A stretch of DNA of 64,000 nucleotides from Mycolicibacterium sp. ND9-15 (lineage in GTDB: Bacteria > Actinomycetota > Actinomycetes > Mycobacteriales > Mycobacteriaceae). Positions 17,828 through 25,303 of the stretch are shown here, piece by piece (within the stretch, counting starts at the first letter, position 1; each line of letters begins with the position of its first letter). The notes below the pieces were generated by a model. The model did no database searches. It had not been told where the DNA came from and saw nothing but the letters and a program-made list of their open reading frames with translations. The stretch is from positions 4,563,501 to 4,627,500 of the forward strand of contig NZ_CP142362.1 in the NCBI RefSeq assembly GCF_035918395.1. The letters run 5' to 3'. Position numbers and translations under genes: made by a program.

Positions 17828-17916
17828 TCCTCGATCCCCTTCTTGTCTCCCGCAGGACCACACGGCAGGTTGACCGCGTCCGCTACTAAACTCAAATACC
17901 TTGTTGCCGCGACCAA

Positions 17917-18630
17917 TCAGCGGTTGCCGACCACATCGAGTTCGGTGTACATGCCCGCCCCGTAGTGGCCCGCGATATTGCACAGCACCTCATAGCGGCC
18001 GGGCTGCAACGTGACGGTGGTCCAGCCGATGCTGCCGGGCAGGATGCCATCACCCTCGCCTTCGGCGCAGGTGCGCTCGGCATGCCCCACGGCGCCGGAC
18101 TCGTCGACCTGGCCGTTGGCGTCGATGTCCAGCTGTCCCGGCGAGCGGCCCGGACCCAGCGGCAGCACCGTCATCTCATGGATCATCATCCCGGTGTTGC
18201 GCACCCGAAACGACACCGGGCCCGCTGGCACTGTCAAGGGGTTGAGGACAACCCGCATCATGCCCATGCCCGGCCACGGGTACGCGCCCGGCCACGAGCC
18301 GTCAGCAGGCGCCCCCGGAGAATAGGTGCGATTCCAGCCTGGCCCCATCATGCCCGGGCCCATCATCCCGGGACCCGTCATTCCTGGGCTCATCATGCCG
18401 GGGCCCATCATCATGCCGCCCATATCGGCCAGGGTGACATCGACGACCGTACCGGTCAGCTCGGGCGCCGCGCACGACCACGGAGACGGGGTACCAGCTG
18501 GTGCGGCGCGGCCCGGGCCGACCGGCCCGGCGAACGCCGCCAACGCCGCCGTGCTGCCCACCCCCAGCACCAGGGCGGCAGCCGCGATGCCGATGATCAG
18601 CCGAAGACGGTGGGCACCCATACTGATCAC
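17917..18630 (-). CDS. Exported cupredoxin-like protein with Met-rich insert
   Basis: 237 residues from GTG 18630, which overlaps the SHOCT stop. The signal helix is about residues 8-32. A Met/Gly/Pro insert follows at about 68-100, with MMMGPGMMSPGMTGPGMM. The C-terminal cupredoxin fold has the type 1 copper ligands in order: His in NTGMMIHEMTVL, then Cys, His and Met in YEVLCNIAGHYGAGM. The fold resembles sulfocyanin-like plastocyanins, which carry electrons or scavenge copper in the periplasm. The extra Met segment would add Cu(I) sites. An electron-transfer partner is not obvious; the reductase at 27.7 kb is one possibility. Confidence 0.85.
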   Translation of the reverse strand: MISMGAHRLRLIIGIAAAALVLGVGSTAALAAFAGPVGPGRAAPAGTPSPWSCAAPELTGTVVDVTLADMGGMMMGPGMMSPGMTGPGMMGPGMMGPGWNRTYSPGAPADGSWPGAYPWPGMGMMRVVLNPLTVPAGPVSFRVRNTGMMIHEMTVLPLGPGRSPGQLDIDANGQVDESGAVGHAERTCAEGEGDGILPGSIGWTTVTLQPGRYEVLCNIAGHYGAGMYTELDVVGNR

Positions 18631-18914
18631 CGATGCTCGCGTATCAGTGTCAGACGCCGCCGGTATTCCTCGTCGTCGATCTCACCACGCGCGTAGCGTT
18701 CGGCCAGCACATCCTCGGCTCGACCACCGGTTGAGGTCGGCCCGCCACCAGCCCGGCCCTGTGCGGAGCCCCCGCCCGCGAAGTAGCGCACAGCCAACAC
18801 GATCGCGGTGATCACCAACGCCCAAAACACGATCATGACCAGCGCCATCAGGATCCAGCCGCCCCAGCCGCCCCAGCCATAGCCGTCGCCCCACATCCAG
18901 CCACCATGCATCAT
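18627..18914 (-). CDS. Small membrane protein with C-terminal SHOCT motif
   Basis: 95 residues. The N-terminus is MMHGGWMWGDGYGWGGWGGW, rich in Gly/Trp/Met with a His. One membrane helix (about 20-43), a Gly-rich linker, then SHOCT tail AEDVLAERYARGEIDDEEYR. It has the same plan as the protein at 5737 but is clearly diverged. First gene of the operon with the cupredoxin (GTGA overlap) and DUF302 genes. The Met/His/Trp-rich start could bind metal; the role of SHOCT here is unknown. Confidence 0.78.
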   Translation of the reverse strand: MMHGGWMWGDGYGWGGWGGWILMALVMIVFWALVITAIVLAVRYFAGGGSAQGRAGGGPTSTGGRAEDVLAERYARGEIDDEEYRRRLTLIREHR

Positions 18915-19187
18915 CGACCGTTCTCCTTATCATCGCCGAACCCGGATCACACGCTGGGCACCAGAATGCCCCCACGACACGACGATGTGTAGGGGCCGAT
19001 AGTCCTCAGTCCCCACCCCCAAACGGCCCCCGCACGCAATCCCCGACGCCCGGCCACCAGCACAAATGCGACTACTTGCTGCTGACGTTGCGGTGGCACG
19101 CGGCCCCCCAAACGTCGGACCGCATCTTCACCGTGCTGCACTCCGAACTGGCCACAACCGACCTGCACGAATGACAGGCTGAAAGCT
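18915..19187. other. Intergenic region with a possible gene relic
   Basis: On the plus strand one frame ends protein-like (CDYLLLTLRWHAAPQTSDRI, FTVLHSELATTDLHE, stop at about 19174) but has no start codon and no upstream homology. It may be the last 40 codons of a deleted gene. Otherwise this is the promoter side of the minus-strand SHOCT operon. Confidence 0.3.
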
Positions 19188-19601
19188 CTACCGCGGGGGT
19201 GTGGTTGGCGCGGCCGGAGTTGGTGTCGGCGATAGCTGCTGACCGGGCCCCATCATCCCGCCGGGCCCCATCGTCCCGCCGGGCCCCATCGTCTGACCGG
19301 GCCCCATCATCCCGCCGGGCCCCATCGTCTGACCGGGCCCCATCATCCCGCCGCGCTCCATCATCCCGCGGGGGCAATACATTTCGCGTCCGTCGCGGTG
19401 ACCGCCGTCGTACTGCTTTCCGACGAAGAACCCGGAGAAGTAGATCACCGCGACGATAAACACGACACCAGCAGCGATACCCACCCATGCCGCGCTCTGG
19501 GTGAGCCTATTGGGATGGTCCGATCCAGGCGGCAGCTCCCCGCGCCCCTTCTCGGTGGCCACCGCTGTCGGTTCGTTCCGGGATTCGGGCGTTTCGGTCA
19601 T
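19188..19601 (-). CDS. Single-pass membrane protein with MGPG repeat tail
   Basis: 137 residues. A polar N-terminus (about 1-34), one membrane helix (about 36-60, WVGIAAGVVFIVAVIYFSGF), then a short segment with GREMYCPRGMM and a tail of repeats MMGPGQTMGPGG (about 85-122), ending in Thr/Pro-rich sequence. Topology should place the repeats outside. About 14 Met and one Cys could bind Cu(I). No family recognised beyond the repeat, which recurs in other island proteins. A tandem 11-bp motif lies 51 bp upstream of the start. Confidence 0.65.
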   Translation of the reverse strand: MTETPESRNEPTAVATEKGRGELPPGSDHPNRLTQSAAWVGIAAGVVFIVAVIYFSGFFVGKQYDGGHRDGREMYCPRGMMERGGMMGPGQTMGPGGMMGPGQTMGPGGTMGPGGMMGPGQQLSPTPTPAAPTTPPR

Positions 19602-19651
19602 GACTCGATCATGCCTACGCCACCCCAGCGATGAATCGAGACGTTGCGTTC

Positions 19652-19682
19652 TTCATCGAATCTTCACTGAACCACTAGCTCA
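19652..19682 (+). promoter_or_regulatory. 11-bp tandem direct repeat, second copy
   Basis: The block is ttcatcgaatc-ttcactgaacc-actagctca. It is nearly the same as the block at 6830-6860 upstream of the DUF305 gene. Here it sits 51 bp from the divergent start of the MGPG membrane protein. Upstream, cgatgaa (19629-19635) is the inverted complement of ttcatcg (19652-19658). Confidence 0.5.
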
Positions 19683-19739
19683 GCAATACCGATCGACTGA
19701 CGAGCTCTGGATCGATCTGGAGATCGTGGCGGTCGCCAC

Positions 19740-19760
19740 GAACGCTCCGCAGGAGCGTTC
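19740..19760. other. Perfect 9-bp inverted repeat
   Basis: gaacgctcc-gca-ggagcgttc forms a perfect hairpin with a 3-base loop. No T-run follows on either strand, so it is either an operator or a weak terminator. No adjacent gene explains it. Confidence 0.45.
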
Positions 19761-19988
19761 ACCGTGTACTCCCTTCGGTGGCGCCTGGCTTCTGTCGACC
19801 ACCCCAATGGACAACATGTCTGTTCATGCGAGGGTCCAAGCCAGGCCCCTGACACGCGTCTTACACATGCGCACGGTCAGCACACCCGGCCCGGCCGGAT
19901 AGCACACATGTAACTCGCCTTCCTACCAACGGCAGCGATCGGTCTCACCGTCCCCGTTACAGATAAGCGGTGCGCTCCAGAGGGGTGG

Positions 19989-20498
19989 TCAAACACCAAT
20001 CAGCGGGCGGCCGTCGGTCTGCCAGGCGCGCATGCCGCCGCGAAGTTCGACAACATCGGTGTAGCCGAGATCGCGGAGCGTCTCAGCCGCGATTGCACTC
20101 ATCGGTCCAGACCGGCAGTAGATGGCCAACCGGGTAGAGCGATCGGCTGGGAGTCGACCAGCCTGCGCCGCGATCTGATCGAAAGGAATCGACAAGTCCG
20201 TGCCAGCGATATCGCCTTCGAACGGCACATGAACATTTGCCGTCACCCGATCAGGTTCGGCGATCACTGCGGAGAATTCGTCGGGATCGACCAAGCGGGC
20301 GGTGCTCGAGGCCTGGGTTTGCGATGTTGACATCCGGGGTGGAACTCCCGACGCGCACGCCGGCAACACGAGCAAGCCAGCGGCTGTGAGAGTCGCGACA
20401 ACGGATCGCGATGGAGACGCAGGGACTACCGGCTGCCCCGGCTGCTGATACTGCGGCCGAGAGGCTTCCACGCGACTGCGGCGGGTCGATCCACGCAT
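19989..20498 (-). CDS. Rhodanese-domain lipoprotein
   Basis: 169 residues from ATG 20498; the longer frame from 20534 would cover the CsoR box. The hydrophobic N-terminal segment ends in a lipobox (LLVLPAC, Cys about 47), predicting a lipid-anchored extracytoplasmic protein. The rhodanese domain (about 75-165) has the active-site loop YCRSGPMSA with catalytic Cys and ends ELRGGMRAWQTDGRPL. Such domains carry sulfane sulfur or bind metal by the Cys. Its promoter carries a CsoR box, which suggests copper induction. It diverges from the DUF1326 gene. Confidence 0.82.
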   Translation of the reverse strand: MRGSTRRSRVEASRPQYQQPGQPVVPASPSRSVVATLTAAGLLVLPACASGVPPRMSTSQTQASSTARLVDPDEFSAVIAEPDRVTANVHVPFEGDIAGTDLSIPFDQIAAQAGRLPADRSTRLAIYCRSGPMSAIAAETLRDLGYTDVVELRGGMRAWQTDGRPLIGV

Positions 20499-20506
20499 AC
20501 TCGCAA

Positions 20507-20585
20507 TATACCCCCTGAGGGTACTTGCGCCCAACTGCGTCGACGGCTAACGTCCCTATGGTAATAGTACCCCCGGGGGGTATAG
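20507..20585. promoter_or_regulatory. Divergent copper-responsive promoter region, two CsoR boxes
   Basis: Box A (tataccccctgagggtac, 20507-20524) lies just before the rhodanese start. Box B (agtacccccggggggtatag, 20566-20585) lies 14 bp before the DUF1326 start. Both match the boxes in front of csoR. The two boxes, about 60 bp apart, would give each divergent gene its own operator. CsoR from 8.4 kb is the obvious ligand. Confidence 0.87.
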
Positions 20586-20598
20586 ATACGAGAGAACG

Positions 20599-21309
20599 AT
20601 GACAACCACAACAGCCGTCGACTGGCATCTGCGCGGCGACTGGTTCGACGTGTGTAGCTGCAAGCTGCCCTGCCCATGCAGCTTTGCTCAAGAGCCCACC
20701 CACGGGGACTGCCTGTTCACCCTCGTGTGGCATATCCGCGATGGCTACTTCGATCAGGTGGATCTAGCGGGACTCAACGTCGTCTCCCTCGGCGAGTTCA
20801 CCGGCAACATGTGGGTCGGTGACCCCAACGCCATGATGAAGCTGATGTTCTATATCGACGACAACGCCGACACCGACCAGCGTGAGGCATTGAAGCGCAT
20901 CTTCACCGGCAAGGAAGGCGGCTGGCCAGCCGAATTCGCAAGCCTCATTGCCGATTTGCGCGACATCGAGTACGCGCCGATCACCTTCGAGGCCGCCGAC
21001 GATCTGGCCTACTGGCGCGCCGAGATCCCGACCAAGGTCGATGTGCGGGTCGCCGCGCTGACCGGGCCCACGTCGGATCCGAACCGGCGGGTCACCACAA
21101 TCAACGCACCGGGCGCTGAGGTTGGCCCCGGTCAGGTCGCCACATGGGGCGTCGTCGAACGCGATCATGCTGTCGGCTTCCAGTGGTCGCACGAGTACCG
21201 CGGCGGTTCCAGTAAGCACTTTCCGTTCGATTGGCGACCCGACGGCGGTGACGCACGCCAGCAGGAATCCACGACGAGTGAGGGGTCGTCATGCAAGTGC
21301 CATGCCTGA
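20599..21309 (+). CDS. DUF1326-family protein
   Basis: 236 residues from ATG 20599. It begins with the DUF1326 hallmark DWFDVCSCKLPCPC, whose four Cys look like a metal site, then continues as a single domain to VERDHAVGFQWSHEY. The tail EGSSCKCHA adds two Cys and a His. Family function is unknown. A CsoR box sits directly in its promoter, so it should be copper-induced; with its Cys clusters, cytoplasmic copper binding is a reasonable guess. A 13-bp hairpin 27 bp after the stop is the likely terminator. Confidence 0.83.
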   Translation: MTTTTAVDWHLRGDWFDVCSCKLPCPCSFAQEPTHGDCLFTLVWHIRDGYFDQVDLAGLNVVSLGEFTGNMWVGDPNAMMKLMFYIDDNADTDQREALKRIFTGKEGGWPAEFASLIADLRDIEYAPITFEAADDLAYWRAEIPTKVDVRVAALTGPTSDPNRRVTTINAPGAEVGPGQVATWGVVERDHAVGFQWSHEYRGGSSKHFPFDWRPDGGDARQQESTTSEGSSCKCHA

Positions 21310-21336
21310 CCATGGCGGCGCGCAACGACCGATGAA

Positions 21337-21369
21337 GGCCGCCCAGGGAACAACGGTCCCTGGGCGGCC
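21337..21369 (+). terminator. Strong stem-loop after the DUF1326 gene
   Basis: A perfect 13-bp inverted repeat, ggccgcccaggga, with a 7-base loop (acaacgg) and its exact complement. No U-tract follows, as is common for mycobacterial hairpin terminators. It stands 27 bp after the stop codon. Confidence 0.7.
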
Positions 21370-21687
21370 AACCCGCCCGTCCTGCGGCACCGCCCGGCTT
21401 TGACGACAGCCACCGGTGTCTGCCACTAAGCCGGATTCGCGCCCAGTCGTGCGTTTCGCCATTCGCCGAGCAGCCCTCCGCAATCCCGCACGGCCGCCGA
21501 GCACCAAGGGCCATGCCCCTTCGCCAACACCGCCGCGCGCATCACTGCACTCACCTCGACCGGCCAAACCGTGATCACCGAACCGGTCCTGCTCGCGTGT
21601 GACGGCATGGCCTCACAGCCGAACCGTTGGGGCCACCGCGCTCCGCAACATCAGGTCTCCGTGGCGCCTCCCGCATGAAGGGGCCGG
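21370..21687. other. Intergenic region between two convergent units
   Basis: About 320 bp. No supportable gene; the frames present are compositionally biased shadows. It separates the DUF1326 terminator from the 3' end of the CDF gene. Confidence 0.4.
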
Positions 21688-22722
21688 CTACGGGGCGGCG
21701 GGGTAGGCGTGTACGAGAGCGCTAGACAGCTTGGGCAGCGCGTGAGTGAGGGTGTGTTCGGCCCCGTGGGCGATGCGGTGGGCGTCAGCCAGGCTCGTGG
21801 CCGGGTCGATGTCGAGTTCCGCGTCGGCGTGCAGGCGGTGCCCGAGCCAACGCATCTTGATTGTGCGGACGGCGGTGACTCCCGGTTCTGCTGCTAACGC
21901 GGCTTCGGCGGCGTCTACGAGGGTGGGGTCGACGCCGTCCATGAGGCGGCGGAACACGTCTCGGACGGCGGTGCGCAGGACGGCGAGGATTGCGGCGGTG
22001 ATGAGCAGCCCGATGATGGGGTCGGCGAGGGGGAAGCCCAGCGCGACGCCTCCGGCGCCGAAAAGCACGGCCAGTGAGGTGAATCCGTCGGTGCGTGCGT
22101 GGAGGCCGTCGGCGACCAGGGCGATCGAGCCGATTCGGCGACCGACGCGGATGCGGTAGACCGCGACCAGTTCGTTGCCGATGAACCCGACCAGTCCCGC
22201 GGCGGCGACCCAGCCGACGTGCTGGATGGGAACGGGGTTGATGAGGCGGCGGATCGATTCGACGCCGGCGACGACGGCCGACAGCGTGATCATCGCGATG
22301 ACGAATAGTCCGGCGAGGTCTTCGGCGCGGCCGAAACCGTAGGTGTAGCGCCGGGTGGCGGCTTTGGTGCCCAGTGCGAAGGCGATCCACAGTGGAATGG
22401 CGGTCAGGGCGTCGGAGAAGTTGTGGATCGTATCCGCGAGTAGCGCAACCGATCCCGAGATCACCACGATCAGCACCTGCGCGACCGACGTCGCGGCGAG
22501 CGCGAGCAGACTGATCTTCACCGCCCGGATGCCGGCGGCGCTGGACTCGAGCGCTCCGTCGATGCTGTCCGATGCGTCGTGACTGTGTGGGGCGAACACC
22601 TCCCGTAGGGCGGCGCCGATTCTGCCGCCGCGCGCGTCGTGGTGATGTCCGTGGCCGTGACTGTGGTCGTGGTCGGCCGGGTGGTCGTGGTCACGGGTGA
22701 TCGGTTCGCCGTCAGGAGTCAT
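21688..22722 (-). CDS. CDF-family divalent metal exporter
   Basis: 344 residues. A His-rich N-terminus (DHDHPADHDHSHGHGHHHD) precedes about six membrane segments (70-270) and a C-terminal cytoplasmic ferredoxin-like domain with MRWLGHRLHADAELDID. The transport-site motifs are DTIHNFSDALTA in TM2 and DGLHARTDGFTS in TM5: an HxxxD pair in each. It should exchange protons for Zn/Co/Ni-like ions. Its start overlaps the stop of a KmtR-like Ni/Co sensor by ATGA. In M. tuberculosis KmtR controls the CDF gene Rv2025c, so Ni/Co export is favoured. Confidence 0.9.
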   Translation of the reverse strand: MTPDGEPITRDHDHPADHDHSHGHGHHHDARGGRIGAALREVFAPHSHDASDSIDGALESSAAGIRAVKISLLALAATSVAQVLIVVISGSVALLADTIHNFSDALTAIPLWIAFALGTKAATRRYTYGFGRAEDLAGLFVIAMITLSAVVAGVESIRRLINPVPIQHVGWVAAAGLVGFIGNELVAVYRIRVGRRIGSIALVADGLHARTDGFTSLAVLFGAGGVALGFPLADPIIGLLITAAILAVLRTAVRDVFRRLMDGVDPTLVDAAEAALAAEPGVTAVRTIKMRWLGHRLHADAELDIDPATSLADAHRIAHGAEHTLTHALPKLSSALVHAYPAAP

Positions 22723-23162
22723 TCGCGGCGTCCTTTCCGTCGTGTCATCGCCGAGCCGGGAGCCGTGCGCGATTCGGTGTTGTTGTCCGAGTGCAGGCTT
22801 CGTAGTTCCTCGGCGCTGCGGTGGTGGCCCGGCACTCCCGGGCCGGCGTGTTCGGCGTTGAACACCGCGTCGGTGACCAGCTGTCCGATGTGATCGTTGT
22901 CCAAGCTGTAGAAGACCGTCGTGCCCTCACGGCGAGTGCGAACCAGTCGCGCCATCCGCAGCTTCGCCAGATGCTGTGAGACGGAAGCGGCGGGCTTGCC
23001 GACGTGCTCGGCGAGGTCGTTGACCGACATCTCCCGGTCGACCAGTGCCCACAGGATCTGCACTCGGGTGGTGTCTGCCAGCATCCGGAAGACCTCGACC
23101 ACCAGGTCCACCTGATCGCGGGGCAGCGCCCGCCGGCACACGCCGTCGCTGTCTGCATTCAT
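22719..23162 (-). CDS. ArsR/SmtB-family repressor, KmtR-like (Ni/Co)
   Basis: 147 residues. The winged helix reads VVEVFRMLADTTRVQILWAL and LAEHVGKPAASVSQHLAKLR, very close to M. tuberculosis KmtR. The C-terminal metal site is present: FNAEHAGPGVPGHHR supplies the Glu-His and His-His pairs that bind Ni(II)/Co(II) in KmtR. It is cotranscribed with the CDF exporter. A 7-bp dyad centred on its own start codon is a plausible autoregulatory site. Confidence 0.87.
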   Translation of the reverse strand: MNADSDGVCRRALPRDQVDLVVEVFRMLADTTRVQILWALVDREMSVNDLAEHVGKPAASVSQHLAKLRMARLVRTRREGTTVFYSLDNDHIGQLVTDAVFNAEHAGPGVPGHHRSAEELRSLHSDNNTESRTAPGSAMTRRKGRRE

Positions 23163-23169
23163 ATGCAGA
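23152..23169. promoter_or_regulatory. Dyad over the start codon of the KmtR-like gene
   Basis: tctgcat-tcat-atgcaga is a perfect 7-bp inverted repeat whose centre contains the start codon (minus strand). SmtB-family repressors often bind AT-rich dyads close to the start. Too short to be sure. Confidence 0.45.
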
Positions 23170-23360
23170 TAGTAGGATACACATTGCGGAATGGTGTACA
23201 GGGGTCAGGCCACGACAAAGGTTTCCGCCCCGGCGAAGGGCCCTGCGAACCACCCCTGCAGCGACATGGGTGGTCAGCAGACCGGAGCGCGGCCTGTCAG
23301 ACGGGCCTGGTGGGTGGACGCTCGGACGAAGTCGGCGGGGAGGCAACAGTATTGACGAGC

Positions 23361-23590
23361 GTGGACGGCTGGCTGGTGGTCCTCGGTGTAATGGCCGGCA
23401 TGGCGTTGTTGTGGTTGAGCGTCGTGGCCACCCTGCTGCTGCTCAGACCCGATGCTGTCGGTGTACGCGAGGCCCTGCGGCTGGTCCGGACCTTTTGCGG
23501 CTGCTTAAGGGGTTGGCATCGGATACGACGCTCCCTCGGTGGATTCGGCTTCGGTTGCTGTTCGGTCCCTCGAAGAATCATGCGATGACC
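23361..23590 (+). pseudogene. Truncated, frameshifted YkvA (DUF1232)-type gene
   Basis: From GTG 23361 the frame gives WLVVLGVMAGMALLWLSVVA and LLLLRPDAVGVREALRLVR, the N-terminal membrane helix of mycobacterial YkvA proteins. Near 23490 the homology jumps frame to LLRLLKGLASDTTLPRWIRL and is lost after about 23565, where the second half (usually LPIDLVPDFIP) should be. One frameshift and a deletion. Confidence 0.7.
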
Positions 23591-23734
23591 TTCAATCACT
23601 CGGCTACGACACGCCGGTACCGCCGATCAGGTCCGACTCGTACACCACTCTGCTGGACGCAACCGATTCCTGTCGGCAACCCACGTTCACATGCAGTGAG
23701 GCCCCAGCCTCGTCACACCGTCTAGCCACCGTCG

Positions 23735-23890
23735 GCATCGTGGGCGCCTGGATCGCCGGAACCGCGCTGGCCGACCCGCGTTGTGCGTCGTTATCGTTAT
23801 GGGGGGCGGGCTGGCCATGCTGGTCACCGCCCTTGTCGGCAACTCGTCCATGGCTAGCGCCGGCATCCGATGGGACAGCGCGAGCCTCGG
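23735..23890 (+). pseudogene. Possible VIT1/CCC1-type transporter C-terminal remnant
   Basis: Frames read GIVGAWIAGTALADP and then, after a shift, MGGGLAMLVTALVG, the last membrane helices of VIT1/CCC1 iron/manganese transporters. It is fused to the YkvA relic by a deletion. Fragment too short for certainty. Confidence 0.4.
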
Positions 23891-23893
23891 GCG

Positions 23894-25303
23894 TTACGAG
23901 TGGGCGGACGACTCGAACCGCACATGCGCGTCTAGCCCGCTTCGGGTCCTGGTGTGAGGGCGTGGCGTCAGATCAGCGGTGGCGCCACTGGCTTGGGCGA
24001 GCCGGGCGACGATGGCCAGGCCCAGTCCGCTGCCGGCGGTGTCTGTAGATCCCCGCCAGAAGCGGTCGAAGGCTCGAGCGCAGTCCTGTGCAGACATGCC
24101 GGGACCCTCATCCCGTACGTGCAGATCCACGGCATCGCTACCGACAGCCGCTGCGACGGTCAGCTCGATGGTGGTGTCGGGCGGGGCGACCGCCAGGGCG
24201 TTGTCGATGAGATTGTCGATGATCTGCTCGGTGGCTCCGGGCACAGCCAACACGAGGGCCGTTCCTGGAGCCGTCACGACGATGTGTACCCCCGATTCCT
24301 CGGCCAGCGCCTGCCATTGTTCGACGCGCGCGCGGGCAAGGGCGGCGAGGTCGATCTCCTGCCGCGGGATCGCCGCGTCGTCGGCGCGACTGAGTACCAG
24401 CAGGTGATCGACGATCTGCTGGAGGCGCAATGCCTCGTTCTGGGCTGCCGCGACGGTCTCACGCGTGGCTTCGGGGTCGGCCTCGACGAGGTCGGCGGCG
24501 TTGTCTAATCGCACGCGCAGCGCAGTCAACGGTGTGCGCAGCTGGTGAGAGGCGTCGCCGGCGAATGCGCGCTGCTGGCGAAGCTGATCTTCGATCCGAT
24601 CGGCCATTTGGTTTACCGACCTTGCCAGGCTGCGGATTTCGGGGGCCCCGCCTCGTTGTGAGGTTCGCGCGTCGAGCCGTCCGTCGGCAAGCAGTTCGGT
24701 CGTGCGGCGCAGTTGCTGCAGCCGGCGCGTGACCGTGCCGGCGAGGACGAACGCCACCACACCCGCCAGCAGCACCGTGATGCCGGCGATCAGCCACAGC
24801 ATGCGTATCTGCCCGCGCACCTTGTCGGCGATGACCTGCGTCGGATAGGTCAGACGCACCGCCCCCAGCACCCGGTCACCGCTGACGACTGGCACCGCGA
24901 CATAGAGCAGGTCGGTGCCCAGGCTGACCGAATGACGTTGTCCGGTGGCGATGTCGCCCGACAGCGCCGTCTCGATCTCCGGGCGCGACCGGTAGGAGCC
25001 GCCGGCGGCGGACTGATCGTCGTCTGAGGTCACGACGGCGTCGCCGGCGGCGTTGACCACGACCACCCGCGCTCCGCTGGCTTGCCGGTATCGGTGTACA
25101 TCGGCTACGACGCGCGGATCCGGTGTCGCGGCCGCTTCGAGCGTTTCCTCGCTGCGACCCGCGAGCAGAAACGCATCGCGTTCCAGCGCCGTCACGATGC
25201 GCTCGTGCTCGACCCGCTGCAGGTAGTTGCCCAGCGGGACGTCGTGGACCACCACGACCAGGCAGGTGACGGCCATGAATGCGGCCATCAGCCGCCACTT
25301 CAC
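23894..25303 (-). CDS. Two-component sensor histidine kinase
   Basis: 469 residues from GTG 25303, overlapping the regulator stop (GTGA); the longer frame runs into the regulator. First membrane helix about 5-22, an extracytoplasmic sensor domain of about 125 residues (RPEIETALSGDIATGQRHSV), second helix (MLWLIAGITVLLAGVVAFVL), HAMP, then HisKA with phospho-acceptor His in DASHQLRTPLTAL and an HATPase with N box NLIDNALAV, DEGPGM and GSGLGLAI. All catalytic motifs are intact. The stimulus is unknown; neighbours suggest metal or redox stress at the envelope. Confidence 0.92.
   Translation of the reverse strand: MKWRLMAAFMAVTCLVVVVHDVPLGNYLQRVEHERIVTALERDAFLLAGRSEETLEAAATPDPRVVADVHRYRQASGARVVVVNAAGDAVVTSDDDQSAAGGSYRSRPEIETALSGDIATGQRHSVSLGTDLLYVAVPVVSGDRVLGAVRLTYPTQVIADKVRGQIRMLWLIAGITVLLAGVVAFVLAGTVTRRLQQLRRTTELLADGRLDARTSQRGGAPEIRSLARSVNQMADRIEDQLRQQRAFAGDASHQLRTPLTALRVRLDNAADLVEADPEATRETVAAAQNEALRLQQIVDHLLVLSRADDAAIPRQEIDLAALARARVEQWQALAEESGVHIVVTAPGTALVLAVPGATEQIIDNLIDNALAVAPPDTTIELTVAAAVGSDAVDLHVRDEGPGMSAQDCARAFDRFWRGSTDTAGSGLGLAIVARLAQASGATADLTPRPHTRTRSGLDAHVRFESSAHS

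Larger units (their letters stand above)
19602..19988. other. Intergenic region with two structured motifs
   Basis: About 390 bp without a supportable gene. It holds the direct-repeat box (19652-19682) and a 9-bp perfect hairpin (19740-19760). Confidence 0.5.

Noticed and set aside
19199..19459. Plus-strand repeat protein with APSSRR units
   Set aside because: It is the antisense reading of the MGPG repeats in the minus-strand membrane protein, which has a proper membrane helix and start.
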